The notes under the pieces: generated by a model
What the model was told of the DNA's origin: nothing
Databases searched by the model: none
Seen by the model: the letters and a program-made list of their open reading frames with translations, nothing else
Part shown: positions 13,890-25,634 of the stretch, one piece after another
Numbering within the stretch: the stretch's first letter is position 1
How the letters are laid out: each line of letters opens with the position of its first letter
Program-made: the position numbers and the translations under genes
Assembly: GCF_001640805.2 (NCBI RefSeq)
Contig: NC_066836.1
Span: forward strand, 1,945,798-2,009,797
Direction: 5' to 3'
DNA from: Lates calcarifer
Taxonomy: Eukaryota > Chordata > Actinopteri > Centropomidae
DNA: 64,000 nt

Positions 13890-14216
13890 TGGGAAAAAAT
13901 AAGAATCATGATTTTCTTGCTTAGAATTAAGATCACGATTCTCTCTTGCGATTTTTTTCAATATGTCAATTGCACTTGTTTACTGAACTACTTGCTGTGT
14001 AGCTACATAGCTAATGTTACCTGGCTAACGTTAGCTTCATAACAACATCATTACGTAACAAACATTTAGATAAACGTCAACGTTAGTATAACTAAACCAA
14101 CACTCACCACGTTCAGTTGATGAAAACGCAGCAGAATCACTTAGAAATGAGATTGCACAGAGCAATGAATCAAGGTCACAATTTTAATTGCGTAATTGAT
14201 TAATTGTTCAGCCCAG
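13890..14216 (-). repeat. hAT-like repeat, reverse orientation
   Basis: Read on the minus strand it begins GGGCTGAACAATTAATCAAT and continues through degenerate AATTGTGA-type sequence. It ends about 50 bp before exon 3. Related to 12366-12470. Confidence 0.45.
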
Positions 14217-14264
14217 ACTTGAAGAGATGCTGTACTAATATGACTCTTTCTCCCCTCCCCATAG

Positions 14265-14395
14265 GAGAGACTGGTGTTATCAGTCCTGCCACGTTTTGTA
14301 GTTTTGGAAATGATCAACGACATGACAAATGTAGAGGATGAACACCTCCAGCATCAGTTTCACAGAATCTACATCCACCGCTATGAGAATGTCAG
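14265..14395 (+). CDS. adcy8: adcy8 exon 3: start of C1a cyclase domain
   Basis: Exon of 131 bp that opens in phase 0 and ends two bases into a Ser codon (AG|C). It encodes residues 51-93, from [12 protein letters not shown] through [13 protein letters not shown] to the YIHRYENV strand that leads into the catalytic core. The acceptor is CCATAG and the donor CAG|GTGAGG. The segment is typical of the N-terminal edge of C1a in calmodulin-regulated cyclases, where LPRFV and the HRYENVSILFADV run-in are conserved. Confidence 0.95.
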
Positions 14396-15881
14396 GTGAG
14401 GTTGTTAACCACATTATTTGATTTATTTCTTGCCTAAATCCAGTCGTAAATCTGTGTCTCAATTTTATACCATATGCAAATTGTAAGCAGGATTTGAGTG
14501 TTTAGTGTGACAATATAGTGACAGTATTATACTCAGTGTGTAGACTAAAAAATGCTTGATTTTTGGAGTTGATGGATCTACAATACAAACTACACAAAGG
14601 AACTGGAGGAGCTGCAGAAACATTAAATATGGATGGTGGTGAGAAAGCCGTAAAAGTGAATTTTAGTCGTCTTTGAATTTCAGGAGACGTTATAAAGTCG
14701 CAGTCGTATCATTTTGTGTTGATTTAACGGCAGTGACACGGGGACTACTGGCAGAGATAGCTGGCAAATTACTGTAGCTGGCGAGCTAATCACTGCCTCA
14801 CTAATGAGCTCACAGTTGGTGCTCCAGCTCATCCCAAAGGTGTTGGGTTGATGGGGTTAAGGTCAGGTCAGGCCTGTCAAGTTCTTCCACACCAACTCTG
14901 CATGGAAAAGACATTTTATTTATGGCCCTGACTGAAACACGAGAGGAACAAACACAAACTGTTGGAAGAAAACAGTTGTCAGTATAATATTGTGGTATGG
15001 TAAGATTTCTCATCTAAGGGATCAAGTCCAAATCGTAGCAAGACCATGCTACTGGAGATGTAGTGCAACATGAGGTGTCAGTTAAGGTCATTCTGAGTCT
15101 TGAGACAAGGTCTAATCAGCCCACATAGCTGAAACACCTGGGATCAAACCGTCAGTGGTATCATCAGTTCCACCTGTGCTTGTTCTGCATTTACAAGTCA
15201 ATTTGTGCCGTGAGAAAGGTTCATATCCTGTATTTTTCTACAAATGTTTCTGATGGCATTTTGTTTTCTTTTCTGAACGTTAACTAAATTCAGTCGTCTG
15301 TAATGGACTGAATCCTGACCCTACCCTTGAATCTGACACTAACATCTGCAGCTTTTTCACCAAAACTGCAACATGATCTTCACATATTCTGACAAAACCA
15401 CATCACGCATCACATTTCAGAGTTTGTGCTTCATCTTACAAACTGTTGTGAGGCTACATTGGCTTGGTGGTGTCCAGTAACACCCAGTACAGTCCAGCTT
15501 CCTCTTTAACATCCAAGCCTGGTTTCTAGGAAGCTGTTCTTACACAGGATTCGTCAAAGAGAAATCAGATCCTGGCTATTGTTGCTTTTAAATTTGAGCT
15601 TCAGTCACAGTAGAGCATGATATACATCAGGTCTTTTTACCAAAGTGTCAAACTGATACTGTAAGTCTCAGTCAGGCTCTGGGTCATGATTGGTCAGGGG
15701 AGCTTTCTGAGAACTGTAGATAATTTTCTCATTAATGATGTTGAAACTGCAGTTAGCTGCAGTTAGTCATGTTTCAAACCAGCCACTTAAATCTAATACT
15801 GGTGCCAGCTGATTGAAAGTATTTGAATGGTTTTAAAGAACTGACCTGGATATTAAAGTGACATTTCCGTATTTTATTCAG
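14396..15881 (+). other. adcy8 intron 3
   Basis: Non-coding, 1.5 kb. I see no repeat or regulatory structure that I can name. Confidence 0.85.
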
Positions 15882-15993
15882 CATTCTTTTCGCAGATGTT
15901 AAAGGCTTCACAAACCTCTCCACGACGCTGTCGGCGCAGGAGCTGGTGCGAATGTTGAATGAACTCTTTGCACGCTTTGACCGCCTCGCACAT
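15882..15993 (+). CDS. adcy8: adcy8 exon 4: C1a first metal-binding Asp
   Basis: Exon of 112 bp that completes the split Ser and encodes residues 95-131. [13 protein letters not shown] contains Asp99, the first of the two C1 aspartates that hold the catalytic metals. The following [17 protein letters not shown] is the helix that packs at the C1/C2 interface. Acceptor is TTCAG and donor CAT|GTAAGT. Nothing is missing from the motif, so this half-site should be functional. Confidence 0.95.
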
Positions 15994-17083
15994 GTAAGTG
16001 ATTCTGACTTTGACCTCAGATGTACAGAGCCCATGACGGGACATGAGTAAAAAATAAATCAAAATAAAAAATCTGAAGGTTGGGAAAAAAAGATGTACTC
16101 TTATGAGATCTCACAAAATTTTCTCAAGATCTTTGCAAAATTGTGCAAAATTATCTTGAGAACTCAAGAAACTTTTGTGAGATTGTGTGAAACCTTTGAT
16201 ATTTTAAGAAACTTTGGCGAGATCTCACGAAACTCACAAAACCGTCAGCTTTAAACATCAACAATTAGAAGATTCAGGGAGACTTTTTTATTGTCCATAT
16301 TCTGCCGTAGATTGCTCAAATCTTAAAGAGCTTACTTGAGTACTGACCTTACAGATGGACAATCAAGTGCGAGTACAGAAACGACCCAATCAGTTGTCAG
16401 TGTCTTGTTTTAATGTGTTTAATGTGCATTCAAGCCTCTACTTTAATGGGATCTTTAATGAGTAGTGTTATGCTGAAGGCGTGGTTTATATATGGCTTCT
16501 GTTAAAGTCTTGATGCTCTTCCAAACCTTCCAAACCCTACACAAGATTATGAAAACAAAGTGTGGTTAATTTGATTTATAGATGCTAAAAGTTACAGATT
16601 TCTGTCCACCAACTTTTGATTCCATCTTCAGATCAGATTAAAACAAGTCTTTTGAAACAAACCCAGATCTGACTGGATGTGTTTTTTTGGAGGCCTTCCT
16701 CTCTGTGACAGCCTCTCAGGGCTGCCAGAGCCCCATGAGAGCTAAATAAAGACGCCAGGAGACGAATAAATATATTCTTCAAAACAACAGAGTGAATAAC
16801 TGATTCACCATTCGCTCTGTAAGACTTGCATGTTTGTCTGATATTAGATTGAAAAGCATTTCAGGCTGTCACGCTCGGTCAGTCAGGATTTCACAGCCGA
16901 CGTGTTCATGCAGAAACGACCAGATATGGAAATTGTTTTCACTGCTTTCGCTCTGGTGTTTTCTGTTTTAGATCACATATGGTATATATCATCTGTTGTA
17001 TTCTTCTGTCATGAGGTGAATTTAATGAATTTATTGTATGCTCATGTATGTTAATGTTTGCTGTGTGACCTGTTCTGTTGCAG
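15994..17083 (+). other. adcy8 intron 4
   Basis: Non-coding, 1.1 kb. It contains a locally repetitive stretch (16095-16260) built from imperfect GAGATCTCACAAAA-like units and otherwise nothing notable. Confidence 0.85.
16095..16260. repeat. Degenerate GAGATCT/TCTTGAG repetitive stretch
   Basis: Several imperfect copies of GAGATCTCACAAAA, TTGTGAGA and TCAAGAAACTTT follow one another and can pair with each other. Likely a decayed simple or foldback repeat. Confidence 0.5.
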
Positions 17084-17211
17084 GAGCACCACTGTCTACG
17101 AATAAAGATCCTGGGAGACTGTTACTACTGTGTGTCTGGTCTACCTGAGCCCAGGCAGGACCACGCCCACTGCTGTGTTGAGATGGGCCTCAGCATGATC
17201 AAAACCATCAG
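17084..17211 (+). CDS. adcy8: adcy8 exon 5: C1a second metal-binding Asp
   Basis: Exon of 128 bp, phase 0 start, ending two bases into Arg174. It encodes residues 132-173. [16 protein letters not shown] carries Asp143, the second metal ligand, 44 residues after Asp99 as in other mammalian membrane cyclases. [18 protein letters not shown] is the following helix. The donor, CAG|GTATCG, is weaker than average at positions +4 to +6. If not spliced, the frame runs on to a stop at about 17305. Confidence 0.95.
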
Positions 17212-19145
17212 GTATCGTCTGCCTTCAGTTTTTGCAGCCAATTGCATTTTGTCCTGTAAATATGTTGAATTAGAGAAGCAGGACACCTGTGCTGTTTCTC
17301 TGTGACGATAAAGGAATTGGCTTTTTCAAAAAAAAGTCTTTTACCCCGAGGTTTTGGACGACAGAGCTGTTATCTGTTTCTTTTTCTTCTTTTATCTTGT
17401 TTCACATGGTGTGCTTGGTAAAGCAAGGGGCTGTGATCTGAAAGAAGCTTCCCCCTCTGCAATATTTGCATTTGCAAGAACGTGCCTCCGGCTGTATTTC
17501 TGCAGAGTATCAGTAACAAATAATGCATGCAATTACAGGGTTCAACCATATCACACATCCCTGCATCGCTGAGGCAGGAGAGCAAATATTTTTAGTAATT
17601 GATCGTCATCTTTTTGAAATTACACAACAGGGTTTAACAGATCTGGTAAGCTCATGAATCCTGACACATTACCGACTGTGTAATCTTCAGATCATGGAAG
17701 AAGAAGGAGGGGGTATGCAGCAGAAAGAAAGTCTCCAGTCACTTACTTACAACACGCTGTGCAGATACTTGTTAAAGAAAAAAGGCTCACAGACCCTGGA
17801 GTTTGTGCTTTTTAAAAGCCAGAGGCATTTTTCACTTCGATTATCTTCTTAGTCGCTGTAACATTTTGGCCCCGTCGCATCACTTGCAGCGTGACAGCGA
17901 GGGAGGAGAGGAGGACTGATGTTTAGAGGAAAAAAGAGGGATTAGTGATGGATAAGCTGTGAGATTTGTGCTGTATACTATTATGTCAATATGGTGAGCT
18001 GAGTACAGTCGACCACTTTGTGCTGCGACACTTTTAGCATCGTCTCTCCTGTGAGCAGAAGACGACATCGCAAGAATCGTCTTATTTTATATCAGTTAAA
18101 GGGGGCAGGCGGACCGGGGAAAATAATGAACCTTGGCCTTATTTTCCCATGTTTTTCCCATGTTTTTGGGTGTAAATGATTGATGGGGACAAAAATCTTT
18201 GCAACTGATCCTTTAGCCAGAAACATCAGTTTCAGCAATGTTTCTGGTTAAACTAAAGGATCTTCCTCTTTAATAAAAAGTTCTGTCTCTGTAGGAATCC
18301 TGTCATACTGTTGTCAGACACTTATGCTATCCATCTCTATGAATCATTTACATCCAAATACATGGGAGTTCCTCCTTTAAACTGCTTTGTCTGTGACCTC
18401 TGACCTCTACAGGAGGTGAAAACCTTCCCTGGAGAGTCAATAAAGTATCACATCAACATCATCCTCATTGTGACTAGCTGCGGTTACTTTGAGTTAATTT
18501 CCAGCCCCCAGGTGTTGCTCAAGCAGTCCACTGACTTTAAGCACCTGTCACGAACTCCCAGGATGCCTTTCACCTTGCATTCATCACCGCCGTTATGAAC
18601 CATGAAATGAGACCGGGGGGCAGGAATGGGCATGACTGCCCCCCCCCTCTGCTCTTCACAGACTTTTACCAGCCTCAGTTTGTCCTGCTTTTTATTGTGC
18701 TCAGGGATAATAAAGTATGAAATGAGAAACAAATTTATTAAGGAGTGTGAAAAGTCCGCTTTTTCCCCTCCTCTTTTCTGGGCTGGCTGATATGTGTGAA
18801 ATGTATTGTGTTCGTTTCTTGGCGGATTTATGAACAACACATTTGTCTGTCAGCATTATCTGTGTTCGGTTTCGCTGAAAGGTCAATTTCATGTATATTA
18901 ATTTGCTGAATTAATGCATACAGACACTGTGTACACATTGACCCAGAGTTACCCTTGGAATATTTTAGACAGAACATCTGCCTTTTCACTCAAGAGCACA
19001 AAGCTGAATGTATAAACTGCTTAAATTATACTGAAATATACATATTTATATGTTCATTATTATCAATTTGGAAACATCAGTATTAAATTTAAAGGACCAT
19101 ACCAGTGGTTTTGTGTGTTTTATATTGTCACTGTGTTTCTTCCAG
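17212..19145 (+). other. adcy8 intron 5
   Basis: Non-coding, 1.9 kb. A dispersed repeat at 18118-18260 has a relative at 60045-60140. Otherwise unremarkable. Confidence 0.85.
18118..18260 (+). repeat. Dispersed repeat, pair with 60045-60140
   Basis: Shares the block CATGTTTTTGGGTGTAAATG with the downstream copy, preceded by ATGAACCT and followed in this copy by GGGGACAA. The family is not named. Confidence 0.6.
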
Positions 19146-19304
19146 ATATGTGAGATCACGTACGAAACACGACATCGACATGCGAATCGGGATCCACTCT
19201 GGCTCGGTGCTGTGCGGTGTGTTGGGACTCAGGAAGTGGCAGTTCGACGTCTGGTCCTGGGACGTGGACATCGCCAACAAGCTGGAGTCTGGAGGGATCC
19301 CAGG
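19146..19304 (+). CDS. adcy8: adcy8 exon 6: C1a core
   Basis: Exon of 159 bp joining a split Arg at its 5' end and a split Gly at its 3' end. It encodes residues 175-226. [20 protein letters not shown] and [20 protein letters not shown] are the C1a glycine-rich and WSxDVxxAN motifs, the C1 counterpart of the adenine-pocket and transition-state region of C2. The C1 form has WSWDVDIAN where C2 has YDIWGKTVN, as expected for the pseudo-symmetric site. Acceptor is TTCCAG and donor AGG|GTGAAT. Confidence 0.95.
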
Positions 19305-21459
19305 GTGAATAAATGAGACGCACCTGCTCCCTTATTTTTCTTAATTTTGATTAGTGAAATGTGGTATATTTTAAGGGGTAACAGGAAATGATGTCATGAT
19401 TGTTAAATCGTGATATCATGACCAAAGAAAATACTGTTTCTGGGTCCAATTTTGCCAGAGTCCAAAAAACTATTCAGTGTCATTCTACCACTTGTGATGA
19501 GAAAGAGAAAATTGTTTCAGTTCATGAATAAAGAAAAACAAAGTCTGACAGTAGCGTGTGCAAACGTTAGCTAGCTGACCTAGCTAACGTTAGCACCTGC
19601 TGCAGCAGGTGCCCCTGATATAAGCCATGGTTTTTACAGGGTGTTTCTTGCTATGAGCCCACATCTTCGTATTTTGGTTTTGTCAGTGCTTTTCTGTGCT
19701 GCCTAAAAATAGCGAAAGTAGCTAGATATGGCCATCTATTTTCATGTTAGCTGAGCAAAGATAGCTAGCTAAGGCCTTTATTCGCTTTAGCTGGGCTGAG
19801 CTTATAAAAGCAGGAGCTGAAAGAAGCTAAAAAGCTCCACAGAGCTGCAATGACGTCTACAAATGACATCTTAAAAGGGATTTGAGTCATTCATCTGAAA
19901 AGTCCTGATTAGTGAAGCTTTAATGAAAGAAACAGAAACAAACAAACAAGAAATGGAAACTAAGAAAAAAGGAGAGAAATGAATAATAAAACTTTGATAA
20001 ATTATGCTACAGCGTGATGAAAATCCACATTAAAATATCTCTTTTTTTGGTATCTCATATCAAAAAGATATTTAGACCCCATTTCATGGGTTATTACACA
20101 GATTTAAATGTGGTGCTGATGTCTTATCACATCTCTTTAACTGGAAAACAGTTTTAAAGAGCCAAGATTTGGATAAAAGCTCCTCTGTGAGTTTTTGTGT
20201 GGAGCTTCCTTCCAACTTATGGCTGCAAGCAGCAGCTACAGTCATTAAAAAACATACTTGTGTGAGTTTCATTCGTCTCCTTTAATTCATTACCCATCTG
20301 TTCTCTGGTAGGAGGTTTTAAGTCACTGCAAACATTTTCAAACCAAATCCTCCCACAGAGTTCACAGATATAAAGCACGGCAGGTCAGTAAATCCTGCAC
20401 AGTGTCAGGTCCACTACGTTCTGATGAGATGAAACCATCAGACGTCTTCTGCAGTAGAGAAACTGCAGCTTCATCCATCTGTGTTATGCAGCTGAGGTCA
20501 ATAAAGAGCACAGGTCAGGGCTGCAGTGTGGCTCAACAACAGATGCTGGCAGGAGGTTTAAAAGCAGCAGTTAAAAACAAATCGCACCCTGTCTCTCTAG
20601 GCCAAACGGGATCATCGGAGTGAAAAAAAAAAAAAAAACGGAGATAATTTGACAGAAAAATACTTTAAAGTGATGACAGCAAAACATCCCATTACCATGT
20701 GCTCAACTGCCCTAACCAACACAAATTTATTCCTGTATTTCCAAAGGAAATTTCCCATCTGCACATCGCCCAAACATTTATTCTGAAGAAATTATCTCGC
20801 TAAATTGTGCACAGATAGTTATTTTGTTTTTCTTGGTGGGGCTCTGAGGCAAAAAGTGTTTTTTGCTACAAGAGACAATTTGTATATTTTTATTTCTTCT
20901 CATAATTTGCAAACAAACCCGGTCGTTTACCAGCTGAGCTGCATCAGCTCTCGTACACAAAACAACTAGAAATTTAGATGAAAACATCAGCAGCTGATGG
21001 GAATATTTATCGGAAACATTGAAATCAACATGCTGATCCTCTACATTATTACTTCACAATATCTGCTGTTGTTTTAGTCTGACAAGTTTCTTATAACACT
21101 AAAAAATGTGTTTTCAGTCAAATAACAACTAAATTTGTCATCTTGCTTTTCCAAAACTTTACAGTAAAAAATATTTCAAAAACAGTGAAACGACAAAACA
21201 AAAAAAGTGACAAAACTGTTTGAAACGATTAAAAGAAAAACAAAGTGCTAACATCAGCTAGCTAACCTAGCTAACATTTTATAGACTGTTTCCTATATCT
21301 TCTTCCTTTGTCCTTTTCTGTGCTGCCCAGCTAAGGTGAATGAAGCTGGCCTTAGCTAACTGCCTTCGCCCAGCAAAGACATACATATTTTAATGTAGGT
21401 TTTTTTTTCTTTCTAAACTGAAAAATAAATGTGGCTCGACTATTTCTGTCCTATTCCAG
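19305..21459 (+). other. adcy8 intron 6
   Basis: Non-coding, 2.2 kb. It holds a copy of the repeat seen in intron 2 (19435-19612), an A tract at 20624-20638 and a further fragment of the same repeat at 21215-21285 with the recurring GCTAGCTAACCTAGCTAAC-type end. Confidence 0.85.
19435..19612 (+). repeat. Dispersed repeat, intron 6 copy
   Basis: Second copy of the 9740-9975 repeat, same orientation. A further short fragment lies at 21215-21285. Confidence 0.6.
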
Positions 21460-21730
21460 GCGGATCCACATCTCCAAAGCTGCACTGGACTGTTTGAACG
21501 GCGACTACGAGGTGGAGGAGGGCCACGGGAAGGACCGCAACGACTTCCTCCGCCGCCACAACATCGAGACGTACCTCATCAAGCAGCCGGAGGAGAGTCT
21601 GCTCACCCTGCCGGAGGACATCATGAAGGAGGCGGCAAGCTCGGCCGACCGCCGGGCCAGCAGCGCCACCTTCAACGAGGCGTCCTGGAGCCCTGAGCTT
21701 CCCTTCGACAACATCGTGGGGAAGCAGAAC
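21460..21730 (+). CDS. adcy8: adcy8 exon 7: end of C1a and start of C1b
   Basis: Exon of 271 bp encoding residues 228-317. [23 protein letters not shown] and [10 protein letters not shown] close C1a. The remainder ([19 protein letters not shown], then [16 protein letters not shown]) opens the less conserved C1b region. It is distinctly GC-rich relative to the flanking introns. Acceptor is TTCCAG and donor is the strong AAC|GTAAGT. The exon ends in phase 0, which allows the next exon to be skipped without a frameshift. Confidence 0.95.
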
Positions 21731-22421
21731 GTAAGTCCCGCCGATGCTCGTGGTTCAAGTCATGTTCTGCACTTTATCTCACTGAAAGAACGTCCATCTT
21801 AACAACAAACTTGTTCTGCAACTGAGGATTAAACTGTTATTTTTAAAAGCCAGGTTAACAAGCTGCATTTCAAGGAGGAAATTTGCTAAAATTACACTTC
21901 TACCAAGATATTTTAACTGTCAAACTGTTCAACCAAATTAAAACAAGCAGAACAATCTTTTTTAGATATGTCGACTTCATTAAAAATAAGACTTTAAGCC
22001 TCGCTGTCGGATGAAGTGGTTTGTTAAGATGGATGTTTTTTTCAGTGCACGGGATCTTCTCGCCTGTTTGTTGGTTGTTTTTTGTATTTTTTATTTACCT
22101 ATATATTTGTTTTTCTGGGAATGAGTGGACGGCTTTCAGCGGAGAGATTGTGTGTGCCTGTTTGTGCGGATGACGAAGCTCCTGGTTGTGTGTGGCCCAT
22201 TTAAAACATCCTCCGCATTTTTCCCTTCTTCATTTGTCTGTGTTCACGTCCGCCCATAACAACAAATCATTCCCCAGAGACATCATATTGACATTTTGGG
22301 GGTTTTGTCTAAAATTATTTAATTATCTTTTGTGTTTTTAGTCTTTTTTTATTTGAAGCATTAGTGTAGAAGGTGTGGGATTGAGCTGTTCAACCCAAAA
22401 ATTCAAGGAAATTCAAGGCAC

Positions 22422-22797
22422 ATTCCCCCGTCCCAGAGTCAGTGTGTTTCTGGTTTGATTCTCCGACATAAAATGGGTCAGTAAATCCCCCACTCCTGAT
22501 GTTTGAAGCTTTTACGTGTCTTAAAAAAGGCGGTTGCTAACGAGTGTCTAAATGAGACTACAGAGGTTGTCGGGGACGTTAACATGAAAACCCATCTACT
22601 CACCAGTCCACCTTTACAGCCTCGTTGTGTTTCTACTCACGCTCTTTCAAACTCTCACTAACTTTCTAAGAAGAAAGGCTTTTGTAGAAGAGCTCAGAGC
22701 TAAATGAAATGACCAGTTGGAAGCTTAGTGGTGGAGACGTTGACGTCATGTGACCGTGGTGTAGTTGGTTTATAGCCTAACATTAGCTTCTTACTTC
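22422..22797 (+). repeat. Near-identical long repeat, copy A (intron 7)
   Basis: 22465-22797 aligns without gaps to 58059-58391 with only two differences that I could find in 333 bp. Upstream of that block, copy A lacks about 55 bp present in copy B. It contains the CRE octamer TGACGTCA at 22741. It resembles a dispersed fish repeat, but the superfamily is not evident: no terminal inverted repeats or target duplication were found. Confidence 0.85.
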
Positions 22798-23883
22798 AAA
22801 CATCAGAACAGTGGTGTTCATCTGTGAAGATGATCTGATCAACTAAACCTGAAGGATCAGAAACTTTAGTTGCTCACTGTTTAGATTTGGTAAACCAAGC
22901 GCACAACTTATTATGAATTCTGCATTATTCTTTCTATCGTGTTACCCATGGCAGACGAAAAAGCCCTAAGTCCTGATTTAAAAGATTTGAGAGTTGAAGC
23001 AGCTATACAGTGGAAGATAAACACATGGGCAAGACAGAAGTCCTTTAATTCTTGATTTATTCAGGTGACAGCAGGTTGATTTCAGAATTGTCTTAAAGTG
23101 GATGATGAGCTGACAAAGTTCAGGGTGTGCAGTTGAACATGAAGCAGATCAGGCTCAGGGGTTCAGCTTTATTTATTCACTTTCCTGGGCGTCATTCCAG
23201 AAAAATGTTGGTCCTGAGCCCACACAGCCACAAGTCATTCACAGACATCGAGGTATCTGTTGTCGCCCACACTCACAGACATGTCATTCCACATAATAGC
23301 TCAGGCTGGAGGGGTTGGGGAGGGGGTAAAGCTGAATATTCAGGCCACATTTCCATTCCCAGATGGGTTTGAGGGGACGAGCTGTTGCGTCCTGCTCTGC
23401 TGGAGGACACCCAGCACCAGAAAACACAACACTGCCTGGCCGGGACTTAGTGTTCCTCCACCAGAACCACCTGGCCCGGCGACTTGTTACAACCTGCTGC
23501 TGCTCCTCCAGGCTGTTTTTGCTTCATCAGGTCTAATCAGAACCGTGTCTGAACTCTTGCAGGAGGGAAATAGATCATTTAGCTTCATATTTCATAGTAG
23601 ATTCATTGGCAGGTTGTTTCAAAGCCCTGGATGAAGATAGTAATTTAGATATGACTCATGAGAGCAGGACCCAGAGGAGCGAGGAAATCCTGGTTAAGCC
23701 TTTCAATGTTTAATGTTTGATCTTGAGGGTCTGATGGACTCTGAGGTCAGAAAACAGGGGTTTACTGCAACTCTGCAATATAATGAAGAACCGAAAAACT
23801 GGTTTATCAAGCACAAACAGATCAGCTGTAACTCACAGATAACTAAATACATTCAGTAATGTGTATTCACTACATTACAAAGT

Positions 23884-24020
23884 GGGGAGTCCCAGGTATT
23901 TGACCTTTGGTGTTCTGGTCGACAACTCTCAGAACCACCTCCAAGGTGACAACCCCAATAAAGGGGACTCTCCGATCAGCCTCTAGAACTGAGGAACCAT
24001 TTTGGTTAGACGTCTTCAAG
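23884..24020 (+). repeat. Foldback-family repeat, fragment 1
   Basis: Contains GGGGAGTCCCAGGTATTT and CCTCTAGAACTGAGGAACCA with GACGTCTTCAAGGAACC, blocks shared with 29236-29345, 35646-35830 and the foldback element at 45796. Confidence 0.65.
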
Positions 24021-24771
24021 GAACCTACACAGACAACAGAATAATCAATTTTTATCTATTATATGGTTTTATTAATATTGACAAATGGACAAGTTCCCAG
24101 GGGCCAAAGAGGCATTTCCCATGTGGCAAATATTTGATTTACAACAATATGAAACAGAAACGCAGCAGATCTCAATTTTAGAGAAATCCATTTAAAAACT
24201 ATGACTCAGTTGCCAAATTTTAAGCAGGTTATATTGTTCAATTAAACTAACCTTTCAGCACTAATCACAGTATCTTTACATCTTTAGACTGTGGTTACAA
24301 TATAAGACGATGAATCGATAACTTCCCTGTGTACTGTGAGATTTGTCTTCACTCTCAGTTTGTGAGAAATGTTCAGACGCCCGGTGTTTTCGTCTCATTT
24401 CCTGCAGCCACGAGCAAACAGTGAACTCTGCATTACCTCCTGTGAATATACGAGGACGTGTGCGGCTCCTTCTTCTTCCCCAGCGAGCCTGTCAGGAGCT
24501 TATAGCATTTGATGAAACCGTGCATTTTGGATTCTGAGGAATGTTATTTCTGAAAAGTGCCACTTTCTTTGTTTCTGGCACAATGAAAGGCTGTCAGGAC
24601 AGTCATTTCAAAGAGCCGCTCTTTGCATATCAAAGGCTTCTTGGAGGAGTTTTTGAAGTGTCTTTTATGTTGTCGCATGGCTGGTGGTTTTCTGTCCTCC
24701 GGGTCCTCCGTCCTCCCTTTCCTGTTGGTCTGATTCAGTTTTCAGCATCACTGGATTGAGGAATATTAGGC

Positions 24772-24791
24772 CGTGTGTGTGTGTGTGTGTT
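24772..24791. repeat. GT microsatellite
   Basis: About nine uninterrupted GT units, flanked by GGCC and TAGACAG. Confidence 0.8.
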
Positions 24792-25626
24792 AGACAGAGA
24801 GGAAATAACAGAAGAAGAGGCGTTAGGAAAAAGTAGAAAATGACAGGCGTTTATTGTAGTTTTGTTCCATTATGTGGGAGTGTGTGAAAACTTGTAGTTA
24901 TTCTGTTCACTACAGTCGATTAAACAAAGTTTGATATTAAACTGTGAAAAACATCATGTGCAGAGTAATAAGTAGAAACAGACCAGTATAACAAGGAGAC
25001 ACATCGACCATCACTGCTGCATTTTCCACTTTTAGCCTATTTATCCACATCTTATGATCTACAGAAGGATCGTAGATGATCACAGGGACCCTGAGCCGTA
25101 CCAGCTCAGAACATGAAGGTCTAAGAGGAGTCAGGAGATGTTAGGACGTTACGAGTCAGTGTTTTTCTTATGGGCATTTTCACAGTAGAGAGGAGATGCA
25201 TGCATGCTTTTATAGGACTAAGTCGATGGCATGTTCAGAAACTCCAAGAGAGAATAAATGTTTGACATTTTCTCTTTATATCTGAACATCAATGAAAACA
25301 GTTGCTGATCAATTTTAAACAAGTATACTCAAAATAATCAATGATTTACTGTAATTTTAAACTGAAGTTGGTGATGGTTCATGTGAACAATAATCTGAAT
25401 GTGAGTCTCTTTACTCAGCTGATACAGTGACGCCACAGGAGACTTACTGTAGTAACACAGTTTACATAACAACATGGACAATAGGAACTTCCATTAACTG
25501 TAACCAGCTGGCTGCAGACGTGCAATAAAGAGTGACGACAGATGAGTCATCCTCTGTACAGGTGGATCAATGAAACAGCAGTGAGCAGGTCTTCCATTAT
25601 CCTGTTACTGACAACCATTAAATAAA

Positions 25627-25634
25627 TGACGTCA
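25627..25634. promoter_or_regulatory. Perfect CRE octamer in intron 7
   Basis: TGACGTCA within a unique-looking stretch. Another isolated copy lies at 51763-51770 in intron 15. Confidence 0.4.

Larger units (their letters stand above)
9695..14264 (+). other. adcy8 intron 2
   Basis: Non-coding, 4.6 kb. It holds a dispersed repeat at 9740-9975, a short CA-rich stretch near 10208-10232, a second copy of an AATTCCC-rich repeat at 11348-11450, two related GGGCTGAACGATT-type repeats (12366-12470 and, reversed, 13890-14216) and an AAAT microsatellite near 13405-13430. No gene seen. Confidence 0.85.

Noticed and set aside
23260..23634. 124-codon open frame in intron 7
   Set aside because: Compositionally ordinary intron with no motif, and no acceptor or donor arrangement fitting adcy8 or another gene.
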